A stretch of DNA of 64,000 nucleotides, from positions 4,650,001 through 4,714,000 of the forward strand of contig NZ_CP192056.1 in NCBI RefSeq assembly GCF_050942215.1, in the 5' to 3' direction. The DNA is from Sphaerimonospora sp050942215. GTDB taxonomy: Bacteria > Actinomycetota > Actinomycetes > Streptosporangiales > Streptosporangiaceae. The notes under the pieces are model-generated. The model worked only from the letters and a program-made list of their open reading frames with translations, did not search any database and had not been told where the DNA came from. Made by a program: the position numbers and the translations under genes. Positions within the stretch are counted from its first letter, which is position 1. Every line of letters starts with the position of its first letter. This document shows, piece after piece, positions 34,281 through 43,408 of this stretch.

Positions 34281-34820
34281 GTGGAACGGAGCGGCGGAGC
34301 ACGCGTGACCAGGCGCGTGCTGCTGAGCGCCACGGCGGCGGGACTGGCCGTCACCGCCGCCGGCTGCTCGTCCGATTCGTCCGAACCGCCCGCGCCGAAG
34401 CCGCCGGACCCTCAGGCGGTGCTGCTGGGCTCGCTGATCGGCGACAAGGAGCGGCTGGTCGCGCTCTACCAGCGGGCCGCTCTCGGTTCTGCCGGGACGG
34501 CCGCCGCGCTCGAACCGTTCCGGCAACGGCACGTCGCCCATCTGGCGGCCCTGCGCGAACTGCTGCCTGCCGGTGCGGAGACCGGCCCCTCGTCTCCTGG
34601 CGCGTCCTCGCCCTCGGCGGGATCCCCCTCGCCGGCAGAGGGGTCCGCGCCCGCGGAGAAACCCGTGCCGGTCGGCAGGCTCCGCGACGCCGAACGCCGG
34701 GCTGCGGCAGCGCGGCCACGCCAGATGGCCGGTGCCTCCCCCGTCCTCGCGCAACTGCTGGCCAGCATCGGCGCGTGCGAGGCCGTACACGCCGTCGCGC
34801 TCGGGAGCCTGCGTGTCTGA
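34281..34820 (+). CDS. Tat-exported lipoprotein, ferritin-like partner
   Basis: 179 residues. Begins with a twin-arginine signal (TRRVLL) and a lipobox ending in A-A-G-C, so it is probably exported folded and lipid-anchored outside the membrane. The mature part has two helices (LLGSLIGDKERLVALYQRA; RQRHVAHLAALRELL), a Ser/Pro/Ala-rich linker, and two more helices, like a split four-helix bundle. GTG 34281 is chosen because GGAGGA precedes it by seven bases; ATG 34227 is an alternative. The stop overlaps the DUF4439 gene by eight bases. Function unknown; metal or cofactor binding by a four-helix bundle is possible. Confidence 0.75.
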   Translation: MERSGGARVTRRVLLSATAAGLAVTAAGCSSDSSEPPAPKPPDPQAVLLGSLIGDKERLVALYQRAALGSAGTAAALEPFRQRHVAHLAALRELLPAGAETGPSSPGASSPSAGSPSPAEGSAPAEKPVPVGRLRDAERRAAAARPRQMAGASPVLAQLLASIGACEAVHAVALGSLRV

Positions 34821-35364
34821 CCCGGCCATCGCACGACCGACCAGAACAGAACCGGCCAGCACAGAACCGGCCGTCGCCGCTGCCACGGCCGGCTCGGGCG
34901 ACGCCCTCACCCGGGCACTGGCGGCCGAGTACGCCGCCGTGTACGCCTACGGGGTGATCGGCGGGAAGACCGCGGGCAGGCTCCGCTCGCTGGCCGCGGG
35001 CGGGTTCGACGCCCATCGAGCGCGGCGCGACCAGCTCCGCTCGCTGATCTCGCGGCGGAGCGGGTCGCCGGCGGAGCCCGGGCCCGCCTACCGCCTGCCG
35101 TTCGAGGTGCGGACCCCGGCCGACGCGGTCCGCCTGGCCGTGCTCGTGGAGGGGCGCCTGATCACCGCCTACCTGGAGCTCGCCGCCGACCGCGACCCGT
35201 CGCTGCGCCGGCTCGCCGCGCTGGCCGCCCAGGAGTGCGCCACCCGGGCGTACGGCTGGCAGCCGTCGATCAGCGCGTTCCCCGGCATGCCCGGCCGGGC
35301 GGAACCCGGCGCCCCGGCAGCCGGGGGCACGCCGTCCCCGTCCCCGTCAAAGCCGAACGGCTGA
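34813..35364 (+). CDS. DUF4439 ferritin-like protein
   Basis: 183 residues, GTG start overlapping the previous gene by eight bases. The core (about 30-150) is four helices: DALTRALAAEYAAVYAYGVIGG, LAAGGFDAHRARRDQLRSLI, DAVRLAVLVEGRLITAYLELAA and LAALAAQECATRAYGW. Glu in helices 1 and 3 and a His in helix 2 resemble ferritin-like metal ligands. No signal peptide. It probably works with the co-translated lipoprotein; the pair sits beside rimP in many actinomycetes, but its role is not known to me. Confidence 0.82.
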   Translation: MSDPAIARPTRTEPASTEPAVAAATAGSGDALTRALAAEYAAVYAYGVIGGKTAGRLRSLAAGGFDAHRARRDQLRSLISRRSGSPAEPGPAYRLPFEVRTPADAVRLAVLVEGRLITAYLELAADRDPSLRRLAALAAQECATRAYGWQPSISAFPGMPGRAEPGAPAAGGTPSPSPSKPNG

Positions 35365-35368
35365 ACGG

Positions 35369-35401
35369 CCGGCCCTCCGGGGAAAGCACCGGGGAGGCCG
35401 G
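35369..35401. terminator. bidirectional hairpin between the DUF4439 gene and proS
   Basis: CCGGCC plus TCC (with one bulged C, 35369-35378) pairs with GGAGGCCGG (35393-35401), and CCGG/CCGG can extend it inward. It lies between convergent stop codons. Confidence 0.65.
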
Positions 35402-35405
35402 GAGA

Positions 35406-37160
35406 TCACGCCTGAGGGGTGGGGCGGCAGGCGAGCAGGACGCGGTCGACGGCCTCCCCGACGGGGACCTCCTCCTTCGTCCCGCTCACCCGGTCGCGCA
35501 GCTCCACGACCCCCTGGGCCAGCCCGCGGCCGACGATCAGGATGGTCGGCATGCCGAGCAGCTCGGCGTCCTTGAACTTGACGCCGGGCGACACCCCGGA
35601 GCGGTCGTCGACCATGACCCGCAGGCCGCGCGCCTCCATCTCCTCGGCGAGACCGCTGGCGACCTCGATCTGGTTCTCCTTGCCGGTGCCGACGATGTGG
35701 ACGTCGACCGGGGCCACCTCGCGGGGCCACACCAGGCCGAGCCCGTCGTGGCGCTGCTCGGCGAGCACGGCCACCGCCCGGGAGACGCCGACGCCGTACG
35801 AGCCCATCGTGATCCGGATGGGCTTGCCGTCGGGTCCGAGTGCGTCGAGCCCGGCCGCGTCGGCGTACTTGCGGCCGAGCTGGAAGATGTGGCCGATCTC
35901 GATGCCGCGGTCGATGGACAGGGGCTGACCGCAGCGGGGGCAGGCGTCCCCGGCGCGCACCTCCGCCGCCTCGATCGTGCCGTCGGGCTCGAAGTCCCGG
36001 CCGGCGACCACATGGGCGGCGTGCTTGCCGTGCAGGTTCGCGCCCGTCACCCACGCGGAGCCGTCGACCACGCGGGGGTCCACCAGGTAGGTGATGCCGA
36101 GCGCCTTGAGCACCTGCGGCCCGATGTAGCCGCGTACGAGCCCCGGGTACCGGGCGAAGTCCTCCGCCTCGAAGATCTCCGGGACGCCGGGCGACAGGGC
36201 CGCCTCCAGGCGCTTGAAGTCGACCTCGCGATCACCGGGGACGCCGATGACCAGCGGCTTGATCTCGTCGGATCCGGGCGTACGAACCTTCACCACGATG
36301 TTCTTGAGCGTGTCCGCCGCGGTGATCCCGAGGCCGAACCGCTCGTTGACGTAGGCGACCAGCGACTCGATGGTCGAGGTGCCGGGCGTGTCCATGATCC
36401 GGACGGGCGGCTGCGACGCGGTGACGGCCGGCGGCGCGGGGGTGACGACGGCCTCGGCGTTGGCGGCGTACCCGCAGTCGTGGCAGGACACGAACGCGTC
36501 CTCCCCGGTCGGGCAGGGCGCGAGGAACTCCTCGGAGGCCGAGCCGCCCATCGCGCCGGACATCGCGAAGCAGATCCGGTAGTCGATGCCGAGCCGGTCG
36601 AAGATCCGGATGTAGGCGTCCCTGTGCATCTCGTAGGAGCGCTTCAGCCCGTCGTCGTCCAGGTCGAAGGAGTAGGAGTCCTTCATGACGAACTCGCGAC
36701 CGCGGAGGATGCCCGCCCTGGGCCGGGCCTCGTCGCGGTACTTCGTCTGGATCTGGTAGAGGGTCACCGGATAGTCCTTGTAGGAGGAGTACTCCCCCTT
36801 GACCATGTCGGTGAACATCTCCTCGTGGGTCGGCCCGAGCAGATAGTCGGCGCCCTTGCGGTCCTTCAGCCGGAACAGCGTGTCGCCGTACTCGGTCCAG
36901 CGGCCGGTGGGCTCGTAGTAGTCGCGGGGCAGCAGCGCGGGGAAGTGCACCTCCTGGGCGCCCATCCGGTTCATCTCCTCGCGCACGACCCGGGTGACGT
37001 TCTCCAGGACGATCTTGCCGAGCGGCAGCCAGGAGTAGATGCCGGGCGCGACCCGGCGGATGTACCCGGCGCGCACGAGCAGCTTGTGGCTCGGCACTTC
37101 CGCGTCCGCCGGATCCTCACGCAGCGTGCGTAGGAACAGGGTCGACATACGCAGTAGCAC
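35406..37160 (-). CDS. proS: prolyl-tRNA synthetase (bacterial type, with editing domain)
   Basis: 584 residues. Class II synthetase: motif 1 region GIYSWLPLG, motif 2 with TKYRDEARPRAGILRGREFVMKDSYSF, the inserted editing domain (about 230-400), motif 3 GSYGVGVSRAVAVLAEQ and the C-terminal anticodon domain. Attaches proline to tRNA-Pro. A start at the fifth codon (MSTLFLRTLRED) is also possible. Monocistronic. Confidence 0.96.
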   Translation of the reverse strand: MLLRMSTLFLRTLREDPADAEVPSHKLLVRAGYIRRVAPGIYSWLPLGKIVLENVTRVVREEMNRMGAQEVHFPALLPRDYYEPTGRWTEYGDTLFRLKDRKGADYLLGPTHEEMFTDMVKGEYSSYKDYPVTLYQIQTKYRDEARPRAGILRGREFVMKDSYSFDLDDDGLKRSYEMHRDAYIRIFDRLGIDYRICFAMSGAMGGSASEEFLAPCPTGEDAFVSCHDCGYAANAEAVVTPAPPAVTASQPPVRIMDTPGTSTIESLVAYVNERFGLGITAADTLKNIVVKVRTPGSDEIKPLVIGVPGDREVDFKRLEAALSPGVPEIFEAEDFARYPGLVRGYIGPQVLKALGITYLVDPRVVDGSAWVTGANLHGKHAAHVVAGRDFEPDGTIEAAEVRAGDACPRCGQPLSIDRGIEIGHIFQLGRKYADAAGLDALGPDGKPIRITMGSYGVGVSRAVAVLAEQRHDGLGLVWPREVAPVDVHIVGTGKENQIEVASGLAEEMEARGLRVMVDDRSGVSPGVKFKDAELLGMPTILIVGRGLAQGVVELRDRVSGTKEEVPVGEAVDRVLLACRPTPQA

Positions 37161-37316
37161 GGCTACTCCTTGCTCGTGAGAGGTCTCGCGCGGTATCTCC
37201 TCGATCTTCCCGGAGACGGCGTGAGAGCCGAGGCGAAGATGATGTGACCCAAGGTTATCGACTTCCGGGCCGGGTCGCTCCGCCTCACCGCCCGCAGGAC
37301 GCGCCGCGACCCCGGG

Positions 37317-37871
37317 TCAGCCGCCGAGCAGTTCCTCCCAGCACCGCCGGGCCCCGCCGCCTCGCGACCGTCCCGCCGCCCTGCTCCCGGTGCCGCCGCC
37401 GTTCCCCGTGACGCCGTCGAGCGCCGCCGACAACCGCCACAGGCCCGGGCGGGCGCGCAGCCGGTCCATGCCCACCGGATCGATGGCCAGCAGCGCGAAA
37501 CTCACGCCGATGACGTCGAGCGTCGCGGTCGACGCCGTGGCGGGCCCCGTCAGGCCGGCCAGGGGAACCGCGTGCTCCGGTCCGGTGATCCGCTCGACGA
37601 GCAGCTCGGCGACCTCGGCGGCACGGGGCCCGTCGCGCCACTCGACGTGCCACGAATGATCGGCTCCCCGCCACCAGGCGAGGTCGCGGCAGGCCTCCAG
37701 CATCTCCGTCTCGTCCGCCAGCGTGGCCATCACCCGGCCCAGCGCCTCGTGCCGCCGGGCATCGGGCGCGCGGACCTCGTCCGGCGCCCTCTCGCCCCGG
37801 CACCGCCGGTCGGCCTCGGGGCACCGTGCCGGTGCCGTACCGTCTTCCCGTCCACCGTGCGGTCCGCTCAT
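37317..37871 (-). CDS. hypothetical protein
   Basis: About 184 residues from ATG 37871; I do not recognise a family. The N-terminal third is charged and of low complexity, the middle (ATLADETEMLEACRDLAWWRGADHSWHVEW) looks helical and conserved, and the C-terminus is Gly/Arg-rich, ending CWEELLGG. No signal or membrane helix. No good ribosome site is present at any candidate start (GTG 37937, ATG 37871, ATG 37730), so the true gene may be shorter. It lies between proS and the divergent fprA. Confidence 0.5.
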   Translation of the reverse strand: MSGPHGGREDGTAPARCPEADRRCRGERAPDEVRAPDARRHEALGRVMATLADETEMLEACRDLAWWRGADHSWHVEWRDGPRAAEVAELLVERITGPEHAVPLAGLTGPATASTATLDVIGVSFALLAIDPVGMDRLRARPGLWRLSAALDGVTGNGGGTGSRAAGRSRGGGARRCWEELLGG

Positions 37872-38045
37872 GTCCGGGAGGGTGTCAATGCCGCTTCGCC
37901 CCACCCCCCGGTTTTCCCCCTCTTTTAGCTCCACCACTCACGGTCTTGAAATCGGGCCGCCGATCGAGCGCGCCGGGTTGCCCTGGCAGGAGCCCGGCCC
38001 GATGATGAAGAATCCCTCGTAGGACGCCGGTTTGTGGAGGTCATA

Positions 38046-39365
38046 GTGACACTGCGCGTCGCGATCGTCGGGTCGGGTCCCGCCGGGATCTACACGGCGG
38101 AAGCCCTGATAAAGCAGTGCCCCGGCCCGGTCGAGGTGGACGTTCTGGAGCGGCTGCCCACACCGTACGGACTCGTCCGGTACGGAGTGGCGCCCGACCA
38201 CACGTCCATCAAGTCCATCGCCGGCTACCTGCGGCGAGTGCTGGAGTCGCCGGGGGTGCGCTTCCTCGGCGGGATCGAACTGGGCTCTGACGTCTCTGTC
38301 GACGATCTGATGTCGTGTTACGACGCGGTCGTCTACTGCACGGGGGCGATGGTCGACCGGCGTCTGGGGATCCCCGGCGAGGATCTGCCGGGCAGCGTCG
38401 CCGCCACCGACTTCGTCAACTGGTACTGCGGGCATCCCGACGTCCCCCCGGACGCGTTCTCCCTCGACGTGGAGGAGGTCGTCGTCATCGGGGTCGGCAA
38501 CGTCGCCGTGGACGTCGCGCGCATCATGGCGAAGACCGCCGGCGAGCTGCGCGACACCGACGTGCCGCAGGACGTGCTCGACCGGCTGGCCGCCTCGCGG
38601 GTCCGGCGGATCCACATGGTCGGCCGCCGGGGTCCCGAGCACGCCAAGTTCACGCTGAAGGAGCTGCGCGAGCTCGGCGAGCTGCCCAACGCGGATGTGC
38701 TGACGGTGCCCGGCGAGGTCAAGGTCGAGCCGGAGGACCTCGCTCCGCTCTCGCGGCAGATCAAGGGAAACGTGGACGTGCTGCGGTCGTGGTCGGAGCG
38801 GGTGCCCTCGGGGCGGCCGCGACGGCTGGACCTGCGCTTCTGGCTGCGTCCTGTGGAGATCCTCGGCGACTCGCGGGTCGAGGGCGTACGCCTGGAGCGG
38901 ACCCGCCTGGAGGGTGGCCGCGTGGTGGGCACCGGCGAGTTCGAGACGATTCCGGCCGGGATGGTCGTGCGGTCGGTGGGATACCAGAGCGTGCCGCTCG
39001 CCGGGGTGCCCTTCGACGCCGCGTCGATGACCGTCCCCAACGTCGCGGGGAAGGTGTCGGACCGCCAGTACGTCTCGGGATGGCTGAAGCGCGGGCCGAC
39101 CGGCGTCATCGGGACCAACAAGTCCGACGCCGCCGAGACCGTGCGCACCCTGCTCGCCGGCACCGCTCCCGGCACGGCGCGGCGGCGGCTCGACGACGTC
39201 CTGGCCGCCCGGGGCGTCGTCCCCGTCACCTATGCGGACTGGCTCGCGATCGAGGCGGCCGAGGCCGGGCTCGCCGCTGACCTGGACCGGGGCGAGCGGG
39301 TCAAGCTCGTCGGCCGGGCCGCCATGCTCGCCGCCTGCGGCCGCCTGTCCCGCCCCGTCTCGTGA
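38046..39365 (+). CDS. fprA: ferredoxin-NADP reductase, adrenodoxin reductase type
   Basis: 439 residues. FAD enzyme that passes electrons between NADPH and ferredoxin, for P450s or iron-sulfur proteins. FAD motif GSGPAGIYTAE near the N-terminus, LPTPYGLVRYGVAPDH, NADP motif VIGVGNVAVDVARI (about 150), and the C-terminal GWLKRGPTGVIGTNKSDA typical of FprA. GTG 38046 has GGAGG five bases upstream. Stands alone; terminator at 39371-39401. Confidence 0.95.
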   Translation: MTLRVAIVGSGPAGIYTAEALIKQCPGPVEVDVLERLPTPYGLVRYGVAPDHTSIKSIAGYLRRVLESPGVRFLGGIELGSDVSVDDLMSCYDAVVYCTGAMVDRRLGIPGEDLPGSVAATDFVNWYCGHPDVPPDAFSLDVEEVVVIGVGNVAVDVARIMAKTAGELRDTDVPQDVLDRLAASRVRRIHMVGRRGPEHAKFTLKELRELGELPNADVLTVPGEVKVEPEDLAPLSRQIKGNVDVLRSWSERVPSGRPRRLDLRFWLRPVEILGDSRVEGVRLERTRLEGGRVVGTGEFETIPAGMVVRSVGYQSVPLAGVPFDAASMTVPNVAGKVSDRQYVSGWLKRGPTGVIGTNKSDAAETVRTLLAGTAPGTARRRLDDVLAARGVVPVTYADWLAIEAAEAGLAADLDRGERVKLVGRAAMLAACGRLSRPVS

Positions 39366-39370
39366 CCTGC

Positions 39371-39401
39371 GGCCCGGGGGCCGGCCATCCGCCCCCGGGC
39401 C
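39371..39401 (+). terminator. fprA terminator
   Basis: GGCCCGGGGGC (39371-39381) and GCCCCCGGGCC (39391-39401): perfect 11-bp stem, nine-base loop, five bases after the stop. Confidence 0.85.
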
Positions 39402-39454
39402 CGTCCTGGCATGTCGTGCGACGTCCCCGGCGCCGATGTAACAGGATCATCCGC

Positions 39455-40645
39455 ATGGAGACGACGCTGACAGGGCCGGGCGGACTACCGGAGAGACTGC
39501 TGGACGGGTACGCGGAGACGCACCGGGAGCAGACCGAGCGGTTTCCCGTACGCGAGACCGCCTGGCAGCCGGTGCACACCGTCTACGTCCCGGCGGACAG
39601 GGTGACGGCGACCACCGTGATCGAGTGGGGGCACGCGGCGACCGATCTCCTGCACCGGCATCTGTTCACCCCCGCCGATCTGGCCGGGCTGTTCGAATGC
39701 GAGCCCGACCTGGCCAGGCCCGTGCACGATCGGCTCCGCAGGAAGCTGTCGAGCGAGCCGATCGAGGATCTGCGCATCGACTTCGAGGACGGGTACGGCC
39801 AGCGCCCGCCCGAGGAGGAGGACGGGCACGCCGTGAGCTCGGCCGCGGCCGTGGCCGCGATGCACGAGGCGGGCGATCTGCCCCGGCGGTGGGGCGTGCG
39901 GATCAAGTCGTTCGCCGACGGCGACCCGCACCGGCCGGTCCGGACGCTGGACGGCTTCCTCACCACCGTGATCGGACGGGCCGGCGGACTGCCTCCCGGG
40001 TTCACGGTCACTCTCCCGAAGGTGCTCATGGAGGATCACCTCGGGCGGTTCGCCCGGTGCCTGGAGGCCCTGGAGGCGGCGCTGCCGCTCGCACCCGGCA
40101 CGCTGCGCTTCGAGATGCAGGTGGAGGCCGCGCAGACCGTGCTGCTGCTGCAGCGGTCCGCCGATCTCGTGCCCTCTCTCGGCGGACGGCTGGCCGCCGC
40201 GCACTTCGGGGTCTTCGACTACACCGCCTCGCTGGGGCTGCCGCCCCATGAGCAGCGTCTCGACCACCCCGCCTGCGACCACGCCCGGCACGTCATGCAG
40301 ACCACGCTGGCCGGGACCGGTGTCGAGCTGTGCGACGGCTCGCTCGCCGCAGCGCCGGCCTCGGACGCGGCCGCCGACGTGCGCGCGCTCCTGAGCAGGC
40401 ACGCCGCCCTGGTGCGGCATTCGCTGTCGAACGGCTTCTACCAGGGCTGGGACATGCATCCGTCCCATCTCATCAGCCGCTTCGCTACCGTGTACGCGTT
40501 CCACCTCGCCCGATACGAGGACTACGTCGAGCGGGTGCGCGCATGGGAGGACCGCAGCCGGACGGCCGGCGGCGTGCTGGAGGAGCCCGCCACGATCAAG
40601 ACCCTCGTCGCCGCGCTGGCACGGGCCGACCACGCGCTCGGCTGA
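39455..40645 (+). CDS. DUF6986 / HpcH-HpaI aldolase-like protein
   Basis: 396 residues. Resembles the citrate-lyase-beta/HpcH aldolase superfamily, which splits or joins acyl-CoA or keto acids with a divalent metal. Seen: PIEDLRIDFEDGYG with acidic metal-ligand-like residues (about 105-118), FTVTLPKVLMEDHLGRF, LRFEMQVEAAQTVL (about 215) and HFGVFDYTASLG. ATG 39455 has AGGA eight bases upstream. Substrate unknown. Convergent with cutC, 16 bp apart. Confidence 0.75.
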   Translation: METTLTGPGGLPERLLDGYAETHREQTERFPVRETAWQPVHTVYVPADRVTATTVIEWGHAATDLLHRHLFTPADLAGLFECEPDLARPVHDRLRRKLSSEPIEDLRIDFEDGYGQRPPEEEDGHAVSSAAAVAAMHEAGDLPRRWGVRIKSFADGDPHRPVRTLDGFLTTVIGRAGGLPPGFTVTLPKVLMEDHLGRFARCLEALEAALPLAPGTLRFEMQVEAAQTVLLLQRSADLVPSLGGRLAAAHFGVFDYTASLGLPPHEQRLDHPACDHARHVMQTTLAGTGVELCDGSLAAAPASDAAADVRALLSRHAALVRHSLSNGFYQGWDMHPSHLISRFATVYAFHLARYEDYVERVRAWEDRSRTAGGVLEEPATIKTLVAALARADHALG

Positions 40646-40661
40646 CGGCCGGCCGGTCTCC

Positions 40662-41360
40662 TCAGGCCTGGTCGACGAGGCGGCGCCAGTCGCGCACCCG
40701 GGCGGGGTCGACCGGGCCGCTCCAGGGGTCTCCCGCTGCGCCCGGGTCCCGTACGGCACTGCCGACGTGGAAGGCGCGGATGCCGTAGTCGAGCAGCACG
40801 GGCACGTGCTCCTTCCCGAGTCCTCCCCCGGCCAGCACCAGCGGCCCGTCCCCGGCCTCGGCCCGGGCGCGTAACACGCCCAGCCCGGCGCCGACGCCCT
40901 GGGCCGAGCCCGACGTCAGCACGGTGGCGAGGTTCGGCAGCAGGCGTACGGCACGCCAGGCCGCCCGCACGTCGGCGGCGTGGTCGACCGCCCGGTGGAA
41001 CGTCCACGGCAGCGGGGCGACCGCGTGGATCAGCGCCTCGGTCGCCGCGAGGTCCACCGCGCCGTCCCCGGTCAGGAACCCGAAGACGAAACCGGCCGCG
41101 CCCGCGTGGGACAGCTCCTTCACGTGCCGGCGCAGCCGGTCCAGCGTCTCGGGGGTGGCGGTGAAACCGGCCCCTGATCGCAGCATGACCATCTGCGGCA
41201 GGTTGCACTTCCGCGCGATGGCCGCGACGGTTTCCGCCGAGGGGGTGAGCCCGCCGGAGTCCATGTCCGACACGATCTCCAGGCGGTCCGCGCCACCCGC
41301 CTCGGCGGCCACGGCGTCGCGCACGTCCAGCGCGATCACTTCGAGGAGCGATCCGGTCAT
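40662..41360 (-). CDS. cutC: CutC family TIM-barrel protein
   Basis: 232 residues. CutC proteins were tied to copper homeostasis, though the biochemical role is unclear. Signature: LEVIALDVRDAVAAEAGGADRLEI at the start, FHRAVDHAADVRAAWRAV in the middle, LTSGSAQGVGAGLG and VLAGGGLGKEHV near the end. ATG 41360 is where the family begins. No strong ribosome site is seen. Confidence 0.92.
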   Translation of the reverse strand: MTGSLLEVIALDVRDAVAAEAGGADRLEIVSDMDSGGLTPSAETVAAIARKCNLPQMVMLRSGAGFTATPETLDRLRRHVKELSHAGAAGFVFGFLTGDGAVDLAATEALIHAVAPLPWTFHRAVDHAADVRAAWRAVRLLPNLATVLTSGSAQGVGAGLGVLRARAEAGDGPLVLAGGGLGKEHVPVLLDYGIRAFHVGSAVRDPGAAGDPWSGPVDPARVRDWRRLVDQA

Positions 41361-41432
41361 GAATCGAACAGTATCGGGTCCATTTGCGGCGTCATATGGC
41401 ATCAGCCGACATCTGTCCCATTCGGTGCAGTA

Positions 41433-42077
41433 TCAACTTCTTGTGATGATTGATGTCATCAGCGAGCCGCGGTGCGACCGCGTGTGCTTCAACAGGCGTT
41501 CGATGACCGGTCCCGCGGCCCCACGCGGGGAGGGAACAGTCGAGGTCCGGCGCTCGAACAGCGCTCCCGAGGCCCGATGCGGCAGGTCGACGGTGCGCAC
41601 GTGCCGGAATCCGGCGTCCCGGTAGTACGCCTGCAGCCGCGTGTTGTCCTTGGCGCAGTCGAGCCGCAGCCACGGGCGGCCGAGGACGCCGGCGCGCAGC
41701 GCCGCCCAGTCGAGCAGGGCCTCGCCCAGTCCCTCGCCGGAGTGGACCCGGCCGACGGCGAGCTTGTGGACGTACAACGCGTCTCCCGGGTTGTCGGCGG
41801 GCCGCCAGAACTCGGGGTCGGCGTGACCGTCGAGGGCCATGGTGGCCGCCAGGCCGCCGTTCACGTCGTCGTCCAGCACGTACATGGCGCCGGTCGCGAT
41901 GAGCGGTTCGATCCGTCCTGCGGGGAAACCCTCCGCCGGCCACTGCCGTAAGCCGCGCGAGTGCAGCCAGCGGGCGGTCTCGGCCAGTAGCGCGAGCACC
42001 GCCCGCAGGTCGTCCGGCATGGCGCGGCGGGGACTGAGCGTGGACCTGGCGGGCAGGCTCAGGGTGTTCACGGGCAT
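41433..42077 (-). CDS. GNAT family N-acetyltransferase
   Basis: 214 residues. GNAT core with ALYVHKLAVGRVHSGEGLGEALLDWA (about 108-133) containing the CoA-binding loop and LRLDCAKDNTRLQAYYRDAGF (about 145-165). The C-terminal 35 residues are basic and not conserved. AAAGGA precedes the ATG. Downstream of the GntR gene on the same strand but separated by a terminator. Substrate unknown. Confidence 0.85.
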   Translation of the reverse strand: MPVNTLSLPARSTLSPRRAMPDDLRAVLALLAETARWLHSRGLRQWPAEGFPAGRIEPLIATGAMYVLDDDVNGGLAATMALDGHADPEFWRPADNPGDALYVHKLAVGRVHSGEGLGEALLDWAALRAGVLGRPWLRLDCAKDNTRLQAYYRDAGFRHVRTVDLPHRASGALFERRTSTVPSPRGAAGPVIERLLKHTRSHRGSLMTSIITRS

Positions 42078-42240
42078 GGTGAAGTCCTTTCGATGCTGAG
42101 AGAGTCGTCGCGATTACACAGGGTGACGGAATTGCGGCGCGATGATCGTCGGGATGGGCGCGGGCGCACGGGGCGGCCCCCTCTGGTTCGGGACCGGCGG
42201 CGCGGACGCCCCGCCCGGTGCGTGGGAGAACGGCCGGTCA

Positions 42241-42264
42241 CCCGGCGCCGCATGCCGCGCCGGG
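42241..42264 (-). terminator. terminator of the GntR gene
   Basis: CCCGGCGC (42241-42248) pairs with GCGCCGGG (42257-42264) around eight bases, 74 bp after the regulator stop. The rest of the 260-bp gap 42078-42337 shows nothing further. Confidence 0.6.
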
Positions 42265-42337
42265 CGGTGGACCTCGCCGTCGTAAGCGGATCGGGCCGCC
42301 GAGGCCATCGACGGTGGGGAGCTGCCGGCTCGGTCGG

Positions 42338-43108
42338 TTACGGCCGAGAAGCCGACTGACGTTCCAGCTCGTATCGGATCAGGTGCTTGTCGGCGGGGAG
42401 CACGGAAACGGCGACCCGCACCGGCGTCTCCTCCCCGTCGTAACCGACCCGGACATGGACGATGACGGGCGTGCCGGGCTCCAGCCGCAGCCGCAGCGTC
42501 TCGTCGGAGGTGGGCATCCGCGCCGAGATGTCGTCGACGACCCTCGTCTGCGGGTGGCCGAGCTCCTCCAGGACCCGGTTCGCTCCGCGGGTGATGTTCC
42601 CGGGCCGGGCGATCTCCGAGTCCGCCACCAGGTCGAGGGGGAAGTAGGAGTCGTTGGTGTTGTACGGCTGGCCGTCCACGAACCGCAGCCGGCGCCGGAC
42701 GACCGCCAGGGCCCCGTCGGCGAGGGCGAGCCGCGTGGCGACGTCCTCGGGGGGTTCGACGATGGACACCTCGATGTTCTGGTCGGGCTCCCTGCCCTCG
42801 GCCGTCACCGCGTGCACGAACGAGTCGAGGCGGCGCTCGACCTCCTGGTCGCGTGACGGGAACTCGTCCTGGGGACGCATGAGCAGGGGGCGGCGCTCGC
42901 GTACGAACGTTCCACGACGGCGCATCCGCAGGATGAGGCCCTCGTTCTCCAGCTCCCCCAGGGCCAGCCTCACGGTGTTGCGGCTGACGCCGTGCGCCTC
43001 CATGAGGTCGGCCTCGGTCGGGATCTGGTCGCCTGGCGCGAGTTCGCCGGTGTAGATGGCCCGCCGCACCTCGGCGGCCACCTGCTGATAGAGCGACGAC
43101 CGTGCCAT
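42338..43108 (-). CDS. GntR family regulator with UTRA domain
   Basis: 256 residues. Winged helix about 1-75 (LYQQVAAEVRRAIYTGELAPG, PTEADLMEAHGVSRNTVRLAL, RRGTFVRE), then a UTRA ligand domain (about 95-250) with RRRLRFVDGQPYNTNDSYFP. HutC subfamily. It begins 18 bp from a 14-bp palindrome (43127-43140) that is a good autoregulatory operator. The divergent SDR gene starts 300 bp away and could be co-regulated. Confidence 0.9.
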   Translation of the reverse strand: MARSSLYQQVAAEVRRAIYTGELAPGDQIPTEADLMEAHGVSRNTVRLALGELENEGLILRMRRRGTFVRERRPLLMRPQDEFPSRDQEVERRLDSFVHAVTAEGREPDQNIEVSIVEPPEDVATRLALADGALAVVRRRLRFVDGQPYNTNDSYFPLDLVADSEIARPGNITRGANRVLEELGHPQTRVVDDISARMPTSDETLRLRLEPGTPVIVHVRVGYDGEETPVRVAVSVLPADKHLIRYELERQSASRP

Positions 43109-43126
43109 CTTTCCTCAATCCCACCT

Positions 43127-43221
43127 TTTGTTCCAACAAATCTAGACGATCTCCCTCTGACGGGGAACAACCCCTTGACCGGAGCGCGCGGGACCGCGAT
43201 TATCCAAACGTTGGTACAAAT
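43127..43221. promoter_or_regulatory. candidate GntR operators between the regulator and SDR genes
   Basis: TTTGTTCCAACAAA (43127-43140) is a perfect palindrome directly before the regulator. A related half-site, TTGGTACAAAT, lies at 43211-43221. The remaining 188 bp to the SDR gene contain no gene. Confidence 0.5.
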
Positions 43222-43408
43222 CCATCCATTGGGTATGTCACCGACTCCGCACGGTCGATCGGGGCTTCGACCTCAACCCTCGCCGAGGTCGAGGCCCCCG
43301 ACCGGAGCGGAGCGCGTCCTGGCGGGTCCCCCACACCCGCCAGGACGCGGTCACTCCGTCGGCGCCGCCGTCCCGCGTACGAACCGACTGGTCGGTATGC
43401 TGCCTCTC

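Noticed and set aside
35235..37133. Long open frame opposite proS
   Set aside because: Shadow of prolyl-tRNA synthetase; no ribosome site or protein-like composition.
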